This document shows, in pieces, positions 47,046-60,728 of a DNA stretch of 64,000 bases (position 1 is the stretch's first letter; each line of letters opens with the position of its first letter). This DNA comes from Streblospio benedicti. Taxonomy: Eukaryota > Annelida > Polychaeta > Spionida > Spionidae. The DNA lies in the NCBI GenBank assembly GCA_019095985.1, contig CM032660.1:11738941-11802940 (forward strand), given 5' to 3'. Both the position numbers and the translations under genes were made by a program. The notes below the pieces were generated by a model. That model saw only the letters and a list, made by a program, of their open reading frames with translations. It searched no databases and was not told where the DNA came from.

Positions 47046-49103
47046 TCAATAAATATGCACTAGCTCAGTTGCAAACAAAAGGTATTGTTTAATCAGAGAC
47101 GGAATTTGTAGTTTTTCAATATTAGCTTTCACAGGGCAAGAAATGGCGTCTCTCACAGCTAAACGACAAAGGTGCTTGAGTGTTCTTGGAATGCTGCCAA
47201 CCTCTAGCAAAATCTCCCTCTGTTTGTTATTCAAACTACTGCATACGCTAATAGCATCGATATCAAACACCTTCGCAGCTTTAACCAAAGTAGTAAATAT
47301 TTCCTCATAAGGCCTTAACTTGCGCATAAAATGAAGCACCCCGCCACCATCTTTGATTCGGTACATCTTCGTGGGTATTGTCATATTCACATTCGCTCCG
47401 TATTCTAGAAACATCATCACAACAGACAAATCATAGTCATCTTGGTAAGACAAATACTCCAGCAGTGGGTTCAGTGAGGGAACTTCTATAGAATAATATC
47501 TACTGTAGAACCTGGGATCCGCACCTCTCTCTAGGAGAAGTTGTAGCATTGGTTTCAGATTGGCAGTTCTGATGGAGGTACAGGCCACCTGCAGCATAGA
47601 GCTCCGCTCCCCATTCAATTCATTGGGGTTAGCATCGTAATCTAGCAACATCTTACACACTTCCATTTTATCTTGGGTGATAGCTAGCTCCAGCGCTGGG
47701 GTGGCGTAGGTGGGAAGTCTGGCTGTGGAAGCGCCAGCATCTAGGAGCAGTTTGCAGATTTCTAAGTTACCGGTCAGTGCGGCAAAATGCAAAGCCGTGC
47801 GCTGGTCAAATGGAGAAGGGCAGGCGAAGTTCACATCGGCTCCATGCTCTATAAGCATCTGGACCCCCTCCACACAGCCTATCTTACAGCATTTCATCAG
47901 GATCGTGAGCCCACCTCTGTGAAGGAGATTGGGGTCTGCACCGTGCTTAAGGAGCAGCCTCAAGCACTCTGTGTGCTCTGGTGGAATGAGGTTGATCTCA
48001 TAACCGAGGAAGTACTTGGTGTTTGGGTTAGCGCCGTGTTGTAGAAGGACCTGGACACACTTTGGTCTGTCAAACTCTATGGCCAGGTTTAGAGGGTTGA
48101 TAGAGAGTTCTGATAGCTTTTGTGAACACACAGAGCTGTTTTCATCGCCTTCCACAAAGTTACAGATGGCTCCATTTTCAAGAAGAATCTTACACACTTC
48201 GGTATAGCCACCTGCAAAATAATGATAATAAACACATTTATCTTGTGGCTTTTTTCAAATTAGATTTCAAAACAACATACACATAGCGTCACATTATAGA
48301 AGACGTGTAGAACGCACCGGTAGCCATATTATCACTCCAATGACCAACATCGGACATACTGTTCAAGCCACGCATGTAAAAAATATCACCCTTTTGACAA
48401 GCAAACGATGTCCCCCAACCAATCATAGGTTACATCTCTCGATGAATCATAGGTTACATCCCTCAATGAATAATGAGTTACATATCTCAATCATAGGTTA
48501 CATCAACGCATCATTTCACCTTTGGCGGCGTAGTGTAGCGGGGTGTAGCCGTTGTCGTCTGCCTGGTTCACCTCCACGCCGTACGACACGAGCAGACTGG
48601 CGGCCTCGGGGTAGTTCTCGTACGCCGCGTAGTGTAGCGGCCGCAAGCCCTTCACCACCACGCCGTTGGGGTCCCCGCCCGCGTGGATCACCAACTGCAA
48701 CAAGCAAATGTGTAGGTCTTTGAGTTTTACACTTTTGAATAAGCGATTATATGCTTCATTAAATGGTCAGTATATATAAGATTACAATGAGTTTATTGTA
48801 AAGTACTCCATTACATGTACCACAAAATGCATCGTCGGTTTTCACGGCTTGATCACTCACACTGCCTTTACAAGTCCTTGTTCATACCAACCCGTGGGCC
48901 AAGTTGTAGCTTTTATGTGGAAACTACATGTATATGCGATATGACGATGCACAACATGGAGTAAGTTCAGAGAAACAGTGATAATTCAGTACAGTAGAGT
49001 GTCATTGTTTAACTAAAAAAACAACAGCAGAAACTAGCAAAATGGCAATGAATGGGTCAATGCTTTGGGTTCTAAAATGTGTAATGCAAAAAGCAAAACT
49101 ATC

Positions 49104-49170
<67 letters not shown>

Positions 49171-49172
49171 GC

Positions 49173-49222
<50 letters not shown>

Positions 49223-49359
49223 AACAACCAAACTCTGACCTTGATGTTCTTGAGCGCCGAACGGTGACAGATGCAGTCGGCCATGAGCCGCTGCAGCTTC
49301 TCGGGCGTGTAGTTGTGCTGGCGGGACGGGTCCGCCGCGGCGGCGGCCTCAGACGACAT
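47046..49359 (-). CDS. Ankyrin repeat and SOCS box (ASB) protein, complete, 3 exons
   Basis: Exons are 49240-49359, 48520-48694 and 47046-48211; phases close to 1,461 nt, or 486 aa. The ATG at 49359 follows GCCGCCGCC and is preceded in frame by a TGA. After a short Ala-rich start come about eight ankyrin repeats (for example GLRPLHYAAYENYPEAASLL, GYTPLHYAAKGG, TALHFAALTGNLEICKLLL). The last about 50 residues form a SOCS box (SIPRTLKHLCRLAVRDAI ... KLQIPSLIKQYLLF). The LCR and P-S-L-I-x-x-Y-L-L spacing is typical of Elongin B/C and Cullin-5 binding. ASB proteins are substrate receptors of Cullin-RING ubiquitin ligases; the ankyrin part chooses the target, which cannot be told from sequence. 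I cannot assign a specific ASB number. Confidence 0.9.
48828..48895 (+). repeat. Dispersed repeat, copy 2
   Basis: This copy reads GCATCGTCGGTTTTCACGGC, then TTGATCACTCACACTGCC and AGTCCTTGTTCATACCA, matching 46575-46645. It lies in the intron between the first two exons of the ankyrin-SOCS gene. Family unknown. Confidence 0.7.
49103..49229. repeat. (CAA)n microsatellite
   Basis: About forty CAA triplets, with single interruptions, read (TTG)n on the gene strand. The run lies in the first intron of the ankyrin-SOCS gene and starts only about 11 bp after the exon 1 donor. Confidence 0.95.
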
Positions 49360-50408
49360 GGCGGCGGCAGCGGCGGCTACACGTGACGTGGTCACAGGGA
49401 ACACAGGTCAAACAGACATAATACACAACTACATGTACATGTGTGCGTTTTTACAGTTTTACAGTATCACAAGACCTTGTCATTTATGACACTTATGGTC
49501 TTGTAATGTGGGCATCCTAGTAAAATGGCCTATGGTGTTCCATGCCAATAAGGCCTGCCTTATATGGCTCGAGGCTTTATGCGGCAAGTAGGATGCTGGG
49601 GAGTCTATTCCAGTCCTGGACTGTGTGAGGAAAGAATGCCATCTGCTAGTACCTGCTTTACGAGCATCTGTTGTGGATGCAGCTATACTCTTTGGTTATT
49701 GGATGTGTAACTGTATGAGGATTAAATATGTAGGTTAATTGTTGTATATACTAGACTTTAACTATACAACTGGATATACGTGGTGTTATGCAAAGACGTG
49801 TCATGTAGCATTCGCGATGTTTATTCAGTGTGTCACGTGGTTAGTGTGATGATGTTACACCAAGATAGACTTATCACGTGGCACACTGAAAAAACACGGT
49901 AGATGCCATTTGAGATGTTTGTTTGTGCATTTTGACTAACAGTAATGTTTTAGGCGAGTCTATTTAGCCATTTGTGTATTTGGTCACAGTATACATACAT
50001 TATCATGTTTCAAGTTGTTATCTGTGGAACCAGTATTCGTTAGTTCATATTTACTATTTACTTTGGTTGATATGCATAGATTTATTGATATTGGAGTTTT
50101 ATTTCCCCAATTCTATGCTTTATGTTACGATAGAATATAGCCACTGCTGGGACTCGAACATTGGAATACCGATAATTTGCACACCAAATTTATTCCAATA
50201 TAAACACTTTTTCGAAATTGGAGCACCTTTCTAGCATCTTATTTACCTGATGATATAATAATCAGATAGTGGTTTTGATTTAACATCCATTTAGTCTATT
50301 TACTACAGTTTTACTATTTACAAATGAGTGTTAATACGCACTTGATAGACAGACTTATGACAATGGAAACTCACATTGCAGCAAAATAAGACGAATAAGA
50401 ATACTTAC

Positions 50409-50458
50409 ATGAAACCTTTGGGATCCGGCTTCCACACACCTAAACCCTCATGTTCCCA
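50409..50458 (-). CDS. Candidate orphan exon
   Basis: Between acceptor cacgccag and donor GTAAGTATTC the minus strand encodes WEHEGLGVWKPDPKGF(M). Ignoring the donor, ATG is followed by TAA. The residue make-up looks coding, and the frame stays open about 25 codons further upstream. It lies about 1 kb upstream of the ankyrin-SOCS start but is not phase-compatible with it. I do not recognise it. Confidence 0.35.
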
Positions 50459-51069
50459 CTGGCGTGTGTTATTTACAGCCAGAGGCACAGAATCACAACG
50501 GTGGCAATTAGCAAAAAGTGTAACAATCCAGTACAAACACTATCATGTTTAGCTAGGAAATGTTACAGTACACTGAATAGGTCAGTAGATCTCCTTCGGA
50601 TTTGCCCTAGAAACTGTAGAGTTGAGTAAACGGCTAAGTTAAGATTATTTGAGCTTTGGGCCATAACGCAACCGTCAAAAATGCATTTGTCAAACACATC
50701 CGGACAGTTTGATAGACAAGTTTACATAGCATCAGTGGATGTTCAGCATAACATGGTATATATGTATTGTGTCTGGTTTGATAGCACGATGAAATTTATT
50801 TTTCAATTAACCATACAAATTACAGGCGATAATATAGCAGTAGCCTGTGATCGATTAGATATTGAGAGATTTATTAAGAAAGGAAAGACGAGTAGTAAAA
50901 AGGAAGATGAATATTGTAGCGTCATTACAGGCCATTACAGACATGACAATCACTAATGCGCACTGTTGGAGATCCAATAAAAAGAATAAACACAGGTGAA
51001 CATGCAAGTATTTGATGCACTGCCTGGTATCTCACTTAACTCATTTCCCGAGAGTTAACGTCCAATCAT

Positions 51070-51168
51070 GATTGCTGTGCTGCAAAGGTACAGAGACTTA
51101 CACATGGATCACATGCAAGACAAGACCGAGACTCTGGCAGAGAACGTCATACAGGAATCAGAGAACAG
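51070..51168 (+). CDS. Candidate plus-strand exon
   Basis: From an ATG the plus strand encodes MIAVLQRYRDLHMDHMQDKT and ETLAENVIQESENR, ending at a weak donor (AACAG then GTTCGT). The polar, helical composition looks coding, but no neighbouring exon or homologue is recognised. It would be the only host exon on this strand. Confidence 0.22.
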
Positions 51169-51939
51169 GTTCGTTCGTGTGTATGTTACATTAGTAATGA
51201 CAAGGCCTTTCTAACAACAATAGTAAAAAAAAATATTCAATGTTTGATATTTCGCCAGCTCTCTTCTATCTGTTGCCAGCAATGACAGCATAACGCAAAC
51301 TCTATGTTGCCAGACTTGAACGTCTGTGCCCCCGACCCCCACCCCATCTCTTCTCATAGGCTAGAGTATAGGAATCTTCGGGTTTGTTAAGAGATTAGTG
51401 TCACACGCTCATGCAATATTGTATTAATTAAAGACATATTAGCTATTATATAAACATTGATCTATGAATTATATTTCAATTTCAATTTATACATTAGTTA
51501 TTAGATTCACCTCATTCTATGATCTGCACACCTGACGGGAAAATCGTTTTAATGATGAATAAGATCGGGAAAAAGGGTCCTAACAAGGGACACCATAAAT
51601 AACCGGACAGCAAAGTTTTTATGAGCGATGATAAATTAAGAAGAAGTTGATCTCCGCAGCTGCAAAATCAACATATTAAGTTGCCTAATGAGCTCACCAT
51701 GCTTCCGGTCAGTGCGTACATAAAGGCGATGAATATAACAGAGTATATATTGTGGGTACGTGTGTTTGGTGACTGGCTTTGTCATTCTATGTCCACATAC
51801 ACTGCATGCAACCAAAATGTTCAAACATGCAGCTACGGAGCATTGACACTGCAGCGTGATGCAATTGTTACATGGAACATGAAAACAAACAAAAAATACA
51901 AAACAAACAACAACAAACTTTTCAGTACCCTGGCGTTGA

Positions 51940-52125
51940 CAGCGCCACGCACCTGGGCTATTTGTTTCACACGGGGCATTAGTGGTTTGTTTCCGTACTC
52001 ACAGCCGCCGCCCGGCAACAAACACTCAACGGCGGCGGCGGAGAGCGTCAGACTTATGGTCCGACAGGCGCGTTAATAAGACCGTAAAGCTCACGTATCG
52101 TGCCCGTATTAGCCGGCTAAATCAC
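51940..52125. other. GC-rich, CpG-containing patch
   Basis: Within AT-rich surroundings this stretch has many CpG (GCCGCCGCCCGGC, GGCGGCGGCGGAG, GGCGCG). It could be a promoter or regulatory island for an unseen first exon. No TATA box or clear start codon with a long frame was found. Confidence 0.3.
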
Positions 52126-52999
52126 ACGTAGTCGTAATTACTCGGGGCATCAGAGTTAAAACAGGCATGAATAAGTGAAGCTGCTGTCCCATTAGACTAT
52201 GCCCTTTGCCCAAAATCATATACGTTTCCATTTTCGTTGTTCACACATGAATTATGGAGTGCTTACGTATACCATGTAGAATACGATAGATGGAGAGGGA
52301 TTTTAATACATATTACTACTTCTTGTTTTTAGGTGCTTAGGGAGCATAGAGTGACTTATCCTAATTCATGATATGGAGCATGGACTTGCATAATATATAG
52401 AGAATAGAGACATTTATAAAGATTAAATGACAATCTTGTTGAAAGGCCCTTATTCGGGAGACTGCACATGATTAGATATAATGTTTTCTTACATCAAATG
52501 ACCGTAGCCATTTCTGTGTGACCTCAGCCGCCCTTTCTATTAAAAATATATGGGAAAGCACGAATACTCAATACATTGTACCTTTCATTGAAATTGCAAA
52601 GAGTTTTGTTTGAAGAAACGGAATGGCGGACGCTTGCATTGTTTGTTTTCTCCTCGGGAATGGCTATTAGAGGTTGTGAGGCGCAGTAGCACCCGTCGAC
52701 AGCACTTCCATGCTCCGTTTTATGGCCGCTGGTTTCTCCTCGCGACACTTTGTCCAGCGCTTATGGCCAATTGGCCATCCTACTGTTGTTTATCTTATTA
52801 CAGTGAGACACGCCATGAGATATAGCGTTACTTTTACAGCCAACGTTTGACAATGTTAGAACAGCTAAGTGGTTGCGTTGCAGTAAACGCCGTCGAGAGT
52901 AACCACACTGTGTATTTGGGTTTGAAGACACGATGAAATGAGTTTTTGTTTCATTACGTCAATGCATTTTTCAAATTAGCCGGTCGTTACCGCGAGCAA

Positions 53000-55900
53000 A
53001 ATAGAAAATGGGTCTTTTGGCTATATTTAATACGGCAATGTACATGTGTGTGCTGCATAATGCACCCATGGCTTTCTAATGAGTTTCTTCTTTTTAATCA
53101 CAAAATGAACATAGTATGAGAGCTAGTTAAAACATTTAATGCAAGGTATCCTGCCCACACATAATTACATTCAACAACTTTTAACTAAGTCTCATAATTT
53201 TCATTTAAACATACTTTACACTGATACGCACATGTGTATATCTAGAGTTTGACGCCGTCTTCAAAGTCACGTGTTCGAGCGTACATAATGCTCAGTGACG
53301 GTCGGAGGTCAACTATTGACCGACTTCCACTATATGAAGTCCAGTGTGAATGGAGATGGTCACTTCAGATGCCGTGCCAAATATATCGCTATGGAAACAG
53401 CAAATAGTGGTTCCCATTAACTACAGCTTTCCAATAAATCAAGCGAAATTCTTATTGTACAGCGGGATTGATTGAGATGAGGTAAAGTGGTCGAGCGCTT
53501 TTAGGGAGAGTGGCCAGAAGAATGGACCATCATTAGACCTCGGGACATGATTAGTTGATATACTCTCCGCTATCTTTGCTTTATTGCTTATTCTGGGAAT
53601 CACGTGTGAGACTTTAGGGATCCACATACATGTATTAGCTAAAACATATTTAATTATAACATTAAGAGACAGCACGCACGCGTGAGTGCAACAGGGAGTG
53701 TAGGTCTTTACTAGAATTTGTGGTAGGATAGACCCATTAAAAACACACTATCATTTCAAGGTCATTCCTAATTACATAAAAACGGTGACCACTCCTATTT
53801 GATATTGAGTCAACATTGCCGTATTGTCAAACTTGTTTAATGCATATGGAGAGCGTCAAGAACGACAGAAGAACTATTCTGGAATTTCCACCACAAGGCG
53901 AGGCACATATGATGAAAAGCAACACACTAATGTGGCAGTTGAACTCGTTACTGCGCAATTGTTTAAAAACGAAACAAAACAAACACATTACTTATGACTA
54001 CAATGCGTTGGAAGAAGCACTCTGTCACCAATAATGCACAGGTAATTACGTAAAATGCAAATAGCCGTGGCCGTTATCCACATGCCTTGGCTCTTACAGT
54101 GGGTCCGTAAACAAGACTTACGCCCACTGCCTGCAACTCTATTACATCTCAGATGAATATTTGAATAATTTACAGACCAAGGAAGACTTTAATTTAGACA
54201 AATGATGCTCGTTTTGTTAATGAGACCTGCTCTGCCTATGATGAACGTCATGTTTACAATTCATCGCCAGCTAGGTGATAGTTAGAGGGAAAAAAGTACC
54301 AAAAAAAACCCGGCAAACGATATTGTTTGCAAGTTTGCACAATATATGTTTGAGCCTACAGTAGACTAAAAAAGTCGACTTAATGGTATGAATGAATGAC
54401 CACGCATGTGCATACGTGTAGATCTACAGCAAACGGAACATTAAACTAAAACACTTCCAAGTGATGCATCGATGTGATTTTGATATCCTACAATTATCTC
54501 GTTTTAAGCCTTTGGCAAGAACATACCAGGAAATGAAAAGGAAGTCTAGAATATGGCAGATAAGAGAACATGCAAACAAAGATGTAGCCAGACTTTGTAA
54601 AAAGGCACGCAGAAATCAATTGTGTGGTGCTAAGGGCAAAGCGTGTCGCGATGCCCTTCATATTACATCCGTATCACTTAATTTTTCTCAAATCGTTATT
54701 AAATTGCTGACAAAATATTCATTTTTATATTTCGTAGATGTAATCATAGCGTACTAAGAATAGGTTCAGAGATTTTTTCAGCTCACAATTTCATTTCAAC
54801 ATTTAAAACAAAGGTTATCCCTTGCCACAACACTGAAAAACTTACTTGTTGTCAACACATTTGTAAGCACACTTAATCTTTCTCTTGAGTTAATAAGTTA
54901 ATAATTAGAACAACTGTAATTGCACCAAATGCGAGCACGAAATTGGAAGCATCCCAACAAAACTATAACTTATGGCAAGGCTGGTCAAAACATTTGTAAC
55001 TTCACAGCAACGATACCTTAGGCCTTCACTTCAAAGTTAGTAATTAGCTGATACGACAACTTTATACAATAAAAGTTTAAATAGAGTCAAAAAGGTACGA
55101 AATATTTAATTTTTACAAATTTTCGTTCCAAGTGTTACCACTGGCAGGTTACACAATGGAGGATAAATAACCTTAAATGTTGTATATATATGTTTGAAGC
55201 AGCACACCATTTCTCTACAGTGGACACTTTAGTGACTTTTTTTCCAAACAGTTTGAAAAAAAAATGTATATGTTATCAGCCAAAGGAAGGTCCCATTACA
55301 ATTATGGTGACGCACGTGAGTACTGTGCGTTTACTTATGGTACCTCCCTGAATGCAAAGCACGGCAATCATGAAGTCACATTGCACAGGACTGAGGGATG
55401 TTAATAAGTTCAACTTGCTGCAAATCGCAAGCAGTCGATGTGTAATTGGAATGTTCTAATTAAGATCTATCCTATTTCTACCGTCATAAACAGCAATTAA
55501 GTAACGCATAGGGTAATAAAAGATCTGCTGTGCTACAAATATGAGGATTCGTAGATATGCCGCCGTGTAGAAAATATTTTTTGTCATTATGATACACATA
55601 ATAGAAATATTGTAAAAAGTGACACCTATTTTGGTACGTGAGGCCATAGACAGCAGACTCAATGGTTTTGGAAAAAGCACTTACATATGTTTACCTTCAT
55701 ACACTGAACCGACATATGGGTATCTGGTATATCCCACATATGTATACAATAATATATATATATATTTTTTACTACAGCTGTCAAAATTACATTTACGTAC
55801 CGAAGACATGTATATACAGTGTATGGTACACTTAATTGCTGCACACCTCTGGCTAATTATGTTATTACACACTTGCACATCTCCAGGACTACAATCATTG

Positions 55901-58890
55901 CTATATCACGTCATTTTCCCGGATATAATAATGTGAGGTGAGCATATTTTCCGCTCTGTTCATGATGAGTTATTACTGTAATTAACGTAATTACTGTAAT
56001 TACCCACCACATTTTTACTCCCTGAGGTACACCGGAGTGACAGGATTTCTCACAACTGGGGCTCGTACGTCCAAACCCATTTGGAATGCATGCACCCCAC
56101 CTTCTCTAGAGAATTTATAGTCAAAATTTGAAGAGGTTTCTCCAGACCGGTTATTCTTGCTAGCCGAGCTCCAGTGGGCCTACCCTTGTGGAACTTGTGC
56201 ATTCCGCTTCCAAATTCCCTCACTCCTGTATTATAAAGTAGGCCCTAAAAAGTAATACGTAGTTTTCTAAATTCCTTGTTCATCCACTCAATGCACACAC
56301 GTTGCCACCATATGACTCCGCTTACGCATGGTTCCGGGGTTTTAGTTTGATTTGGGTTAATTTCAGTTTCAGCAGTGTATATCCTGCTGCCTAGGCATAG
56401 CAATTATTGTGACACACATACATATCATGTCCGATTCATTTATCTTCTATTATCTTTTCTTGTTCCATATATATTCTATGTTCTATGTATAGATTATCCA
56501 TTAATATACTAACTACGGGTAGGGGCATCCGGAGCTTTAAGGATTCCTCTATGAATACGTGGCTAATTATACGATACTAATGATGTAAAACCCATTCATG
56601 CGTGGATTAGTGGTTATGCATTATGAGGGGAGTTGAATGGAGGGTATGAAAGGACAAGAAACAACAGCTCTCTATAAATAGGGGACGGTTCAAGTCGCTT
56701 GTTGTCACGCTGAATCATTTTTCATCTTGAAAATGTGTTTTAAAAACCAAACAACAGCGCTCGTGCAATGAGTCCCCGTTCCTATGGCGTGGGCGTGCAG
56801 AATATTCAAGCTAAACTTGCGGATGGAAAAGAGGATATGGCGATTTCCCTCATTGTCAATCACACGGGTCAAAGTTCTTTCTTGTGTCAGGGATGGTCTG
56901 ATTGCCCTTCAGATTATGCACAGTTTGTTGACTATTATACGTATATAGACGAATTTACATCCAATATAGTCACAGTTGGATTCCTGCTAAATGGTTGCCA
57001 TGTAAAAGGAAATATATTGTTATGAATTTACCATTTTACATGGATATATATAATACTACGTACATGAATGCCAAAGAGAGTTACCGTTGGACCTCAACTT
57101 ATGTCCCATCGTTCGAGTAACTTTATGGAATTTTCTAAACAGTGGTAAAACCCACCTATGGACATTTTCTACATTATCTCTCTCACAAATCTTTCTACCA
57201 AACATATTTCTACCACAATAGATGTGTGTGTGTGAGAGAATGTAGAAATCAAATTTCACAAGCGTTGGGAAACACGTACATATTCACCTCTAGACAATTT
57301 TTCTCCCGTGTTGTGATCCCCTTCAACACCAACACTCAAAGTGACGTGTCAAGGACAGCAGCATCTACTAAAAACACACTTCACGAACGCCCACCAATGT
57401 TAAAACCATTACTCATTAGTCCAATAAAGTGTAATCAAACCACCCAGCTACGGCCCTCTCAGTGGCGGCAGCAGCATCTGGATCGATCATTTACGCCGAG
57501 GTTCATGGATCACGTGTCTCGAGCTTGATCTCAATTAAGATGCTGTCAATGGTGGGGGATTATAGGAGTCGGCAGATATCATCAGCGCGACTGATGGACC
57601 AATTATGAGCCAATGATATGCCTTTGGTGGTGCAAGTCACGGGTGAGGTTCTTAATGACACTTAATGTGAGTTGGCACGACATTGAGACGAAGATGTTTG
57701 GTTTGATTCTGTCTATTATACGTAAGATGGCTAAGGCTGAGTGGTTGGTTATTTGTATGTTCATAGTGGAGAACAACAGAGATTATGTAGCAATTAATTC
57801 AAATTAAGCAACACAGATATAAAGTCTATGGTTTATCAGAAAACTGAAACCATGTCTATATTTGTGATATCCAACTGAGTTGATTTGACACTGTGCATTT
57901 TAATTACGGGCATACTTGTTTGATCAGTGCTGACATTCAACAAAACGAGTGCGAAACTACAATCATCTATATATAGATTATCATTGATAGTGTATCATAT
58001 GTTTTGTTAAAAAGCATCATATTTGGTGACTTTCTCCACCTCTTTAATATGTGCTTATAAAAATGTTGATAAATTGAAACTTGCAAATTAGTTGAGTCGA
58101 ATTCCATTTAACTGGGCGTAAAACCCCGGGGTTTATGATAGAATGGGGTAAATTAAGCTCCCACTCCATCATGACGATTATGAGTACAATCTGCTCATTT
58201 TATGAAAGCAACATGTCATTGGAATGGGTTGATAGCCAGGACAGTCTCTTCACTTGTCCACAACAGCGTAAAACACGTTGCACGCTTTCAACCCTGGGTG
58301 CCACTTTCGGAGACTCCACTTTGTCTATTGGATCTAAAGCTTTCGACAGATCGATGAGCAATTGAAGACAATATGTAAAGTGCCATGTCAATATTTTATG
58401 TCCACTTCGCTCCTTCGTTGGAAAGCATGCTAAAGACTAGGACAAACTTTATCATTGGCAGGGATTAATTGACAAGGAAATTACATTGAGTTGAAATTGA
58501 TAGATGGTTGCAAGTTTGCAAATTGTTAGTTGTCGTCTCCTGTCACGTAGAATTTGAATGTCGTCTGCTCTGTATGGTTTTGTATTATCACTTAGAGCTA
58601 CATTCCCAGTGTGTGCATAAAGAGCACTTCACTGTCACATGAAAAACAATATATTAGCGTAGTATATTGTCGCATTGTAGTAGATTGAAGATGACGTTTA
58701 AATGTCAATGACTTTCACATGCTTTCATCTCATTCTAAAAATACACTCTTCTCTCAGAATTGACACATTCAGAATCGATGTGATCGATATTTACATATAG
58801 TAGTGCTTGGTGATAGATATAATGTTTCTAGATTCATTTTAAATCCGCATAGGCTCTGGAGTTTTATATATTAGGCGATGAGTTTCCCTC
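53000..58890. other. Long stretch without a recognised gene
   Basis: AT-rich DNA with only short reading frames. Frames at 54461-54757, 56768-57025 and 57142-57528 show no conserved motif or convincing splice sites, and I left them out. Short AT repeats are present, for example near 55750. It could be intergenic or a long intron of a gene continuing past the window. Confidence 0.5.
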
Positions 58891-58894
58891 TATG

Positions 58895-60106
58895 CCCACA
58901 ATTTCACATGGCCGATCTAGCTCCAGAATTTCTAGCTCCAAATTCTATTACGTAACCATCTGAAGACGAAGCATGCAAAAGTGAACGAGCTGTACAAGCC
59001 ATCAGGTACGTTGCAGGCGATGGGAAATAGCCGAGAGAGACGAAGCATGCCGAACAGGTGTGATGATCGGCTTCGGTATTTCAACACGTGTTTCTCTTCA
59101 AAGCAGCACCATGACTGACCTAGGGCCGTACGGAAAATCTCGTCTGGGTATATGGTCGTCTCTGCTGGCGAGCATCATCTTGAACATCTTCAAGGCCGTG
59201 TTCTGAAGCTTCATCGGCATCTTCTACAGTCTCTTGTATTATTTTCTCTCTTCTTTCCTCCTTCTGGTGTTGTTGAGCTACTGCACGATTACGTGCATCG
59301 GCTCTCATTGTTACAATTATACACTATTTTAAACATATTTTACTCTAAAAAATGAAACGCATTTTTATATTGCCTCATTAGATATTTTCTGGCTATAAAC
59401 TGACGGGATTGACTGTAATTACGGTCTGTGATCTTTCAGATAGACTGGATGAAAACACAAGCTAATGGGACCATTCGGAGTCAGCACACCATAAAACGGG
59501 AACATCTTTGTGGAAATTGTCAACATACCAACCGCCAGCAGAGAAACATAACGATGAACAAGTTAGTCCTCAAGACGAACCAGAAAACCAAAACGTTGAT
59601 CCAGATCAACAACTCAATAATCCATACAGGGAACCCACAGGCCGAAAAAAGTCGAAATCACGCCTCCAGAGAATGATGGCACCTTTTTGGCCAGAACCCG
59701 GCAGAAGTGTGTCATTTTCCACAGGTAGACAACATTTGTATTTGAGCATCGAGCTGTTAAAAAAGATGCTTCCGTTTCAAGCTTCAATTGCTTCAGATTG
59801 TAATTGTAATGGCGACACTTACGGTTTCACCTGTCACAATACATCTTCAAAAAGCGTCAGACGAGGCCACAGGTTAAGCAAAAAGACCGTAGAATGTTGC
59901 AAATGCTAAAAAAAAGGCCCCATACAGCCCCGAAAAGCATGGCGATGGCGTGGTTTGTTGCCAATTTGCATTAGTGGTCCATTCCCTGCCGAACCAGTCA
60001 AATTAGTCCACATTTGAGGCCAGATCATGAAGGATCCACCACGAAATGACAAATCGGGTGTCTTTTGGAGAATCTGGAGCTAGGATCAGCCAAGTGAAAT
60101 TGGGGG
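58895..60106 (+). mobile_element. Long-TIR DNA transposon, copy 2
   Basis: It starts CCCACAATTTCACATGGCCG and ends TGATCC.. CAAGTGAAATTGGGG; read inward from the right this is CCCCAATTTCACTTGGCTGA. The interior matches copy 1 over most of its length (GGACCATTCGGA, GCACACCATAAAACGGGA, CAACAACTCAATAATCCATA, CCGGCAGAAGTGTGTCATTT). It encodes a plus-strand frame of 133 codons (59508-59909) with GRSVSFSTGRQHLY and ASDCNCNGDTYGF, which I do not recognise. Related ASDC..G..TY text appears in copy 3, so it may be a remnant of an element-encoded protein. Confidence 0.75.
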
Positions 60107-60309
60107 TAACCTAGACAATCTGTCTGCCTCGTCTGCGTCTGGCATTCAGTTATATCGGTAATAAAGTGACAAATGTTTCATTGGTGTTACAGGGTTAACA
60201 AAATCGTGTGCATTAGTGATTTACATGTAGATGTAATAAAATGATTTAAATTTTAAGAATCAAAACATATTACCTTTAGTTCTAACATTTGATTTTCATT
60301 GAACAGGTA

Positions 60310-60696
60310 AGGGATGATGTTCATTTTGTCACGCTCCGCAAAAGTGGAACAGTGTTCCACTTAGGGGGAGGGGGGTTTCGGTCAAGTTTTGGATGTTCCA
60401 CTTTTTTGTGGGTGTAAAATTTTATCTCTCGCGCTAAAACTTTTCAAACCAGAATTCCACTATTTACTATTTAAATGTGGCATTGAAAAAATATACGCAG
60501 CAGATTTCACACATTCATTAATATTATAATTTACATTCCTGATATATAATAAATATTATTTTATGGCATATATAAGTAATATTTGAATAAATATCGTGAA
60601 ACACTGTGTAGATATTCTTTGATTATGTCACACATTCAAGAAAAAAGAGAACACTGTTCCACTTTTGCGGAGCGTGACAAAACGTACATCATCCCT
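60310..60696. mobile_element. MITE with 45-bp TIRs (AGGGATGATG...)
   Basis: The left end AGGGATGATGTTCATTTTGT, then CACGCTCCGCAAAAGTGGAA, matches the right end in reverse complement (TTCCACTTTTGCGGAGCGTG, then ACAAAACGTACATCATCCCT). The arms are about 45 bp with three or fewer differences, around a 390-bp element without a protein. It lies between two copies of the long-TIR transposon. Confidence 0.8.
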
Positions 60697-60728
60697 AAGT
60701 TAGGTCTATCACATTTTGTCCATTAACC

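Noticed and set aside
49500-49720. Possible LINE-like remnant (GTCTATTCCAGTCCTGGACTG region)
   Set aside because: Similarity to non-LTR element text was too weak to support by eye.
56768-57025. 85-codon plus-strand open frame after a possible Kozak site
   Set aside because: No homologue recognised, no splice donor, and codon use like the surrounding non-coding DNA.
59120-59308. Minus-strand frame rich in Glu/Arg within transposon copy 2
   Set aside because: It lies inside the transposon, is not kept in copies 1 and 3 and has no recognisable product.
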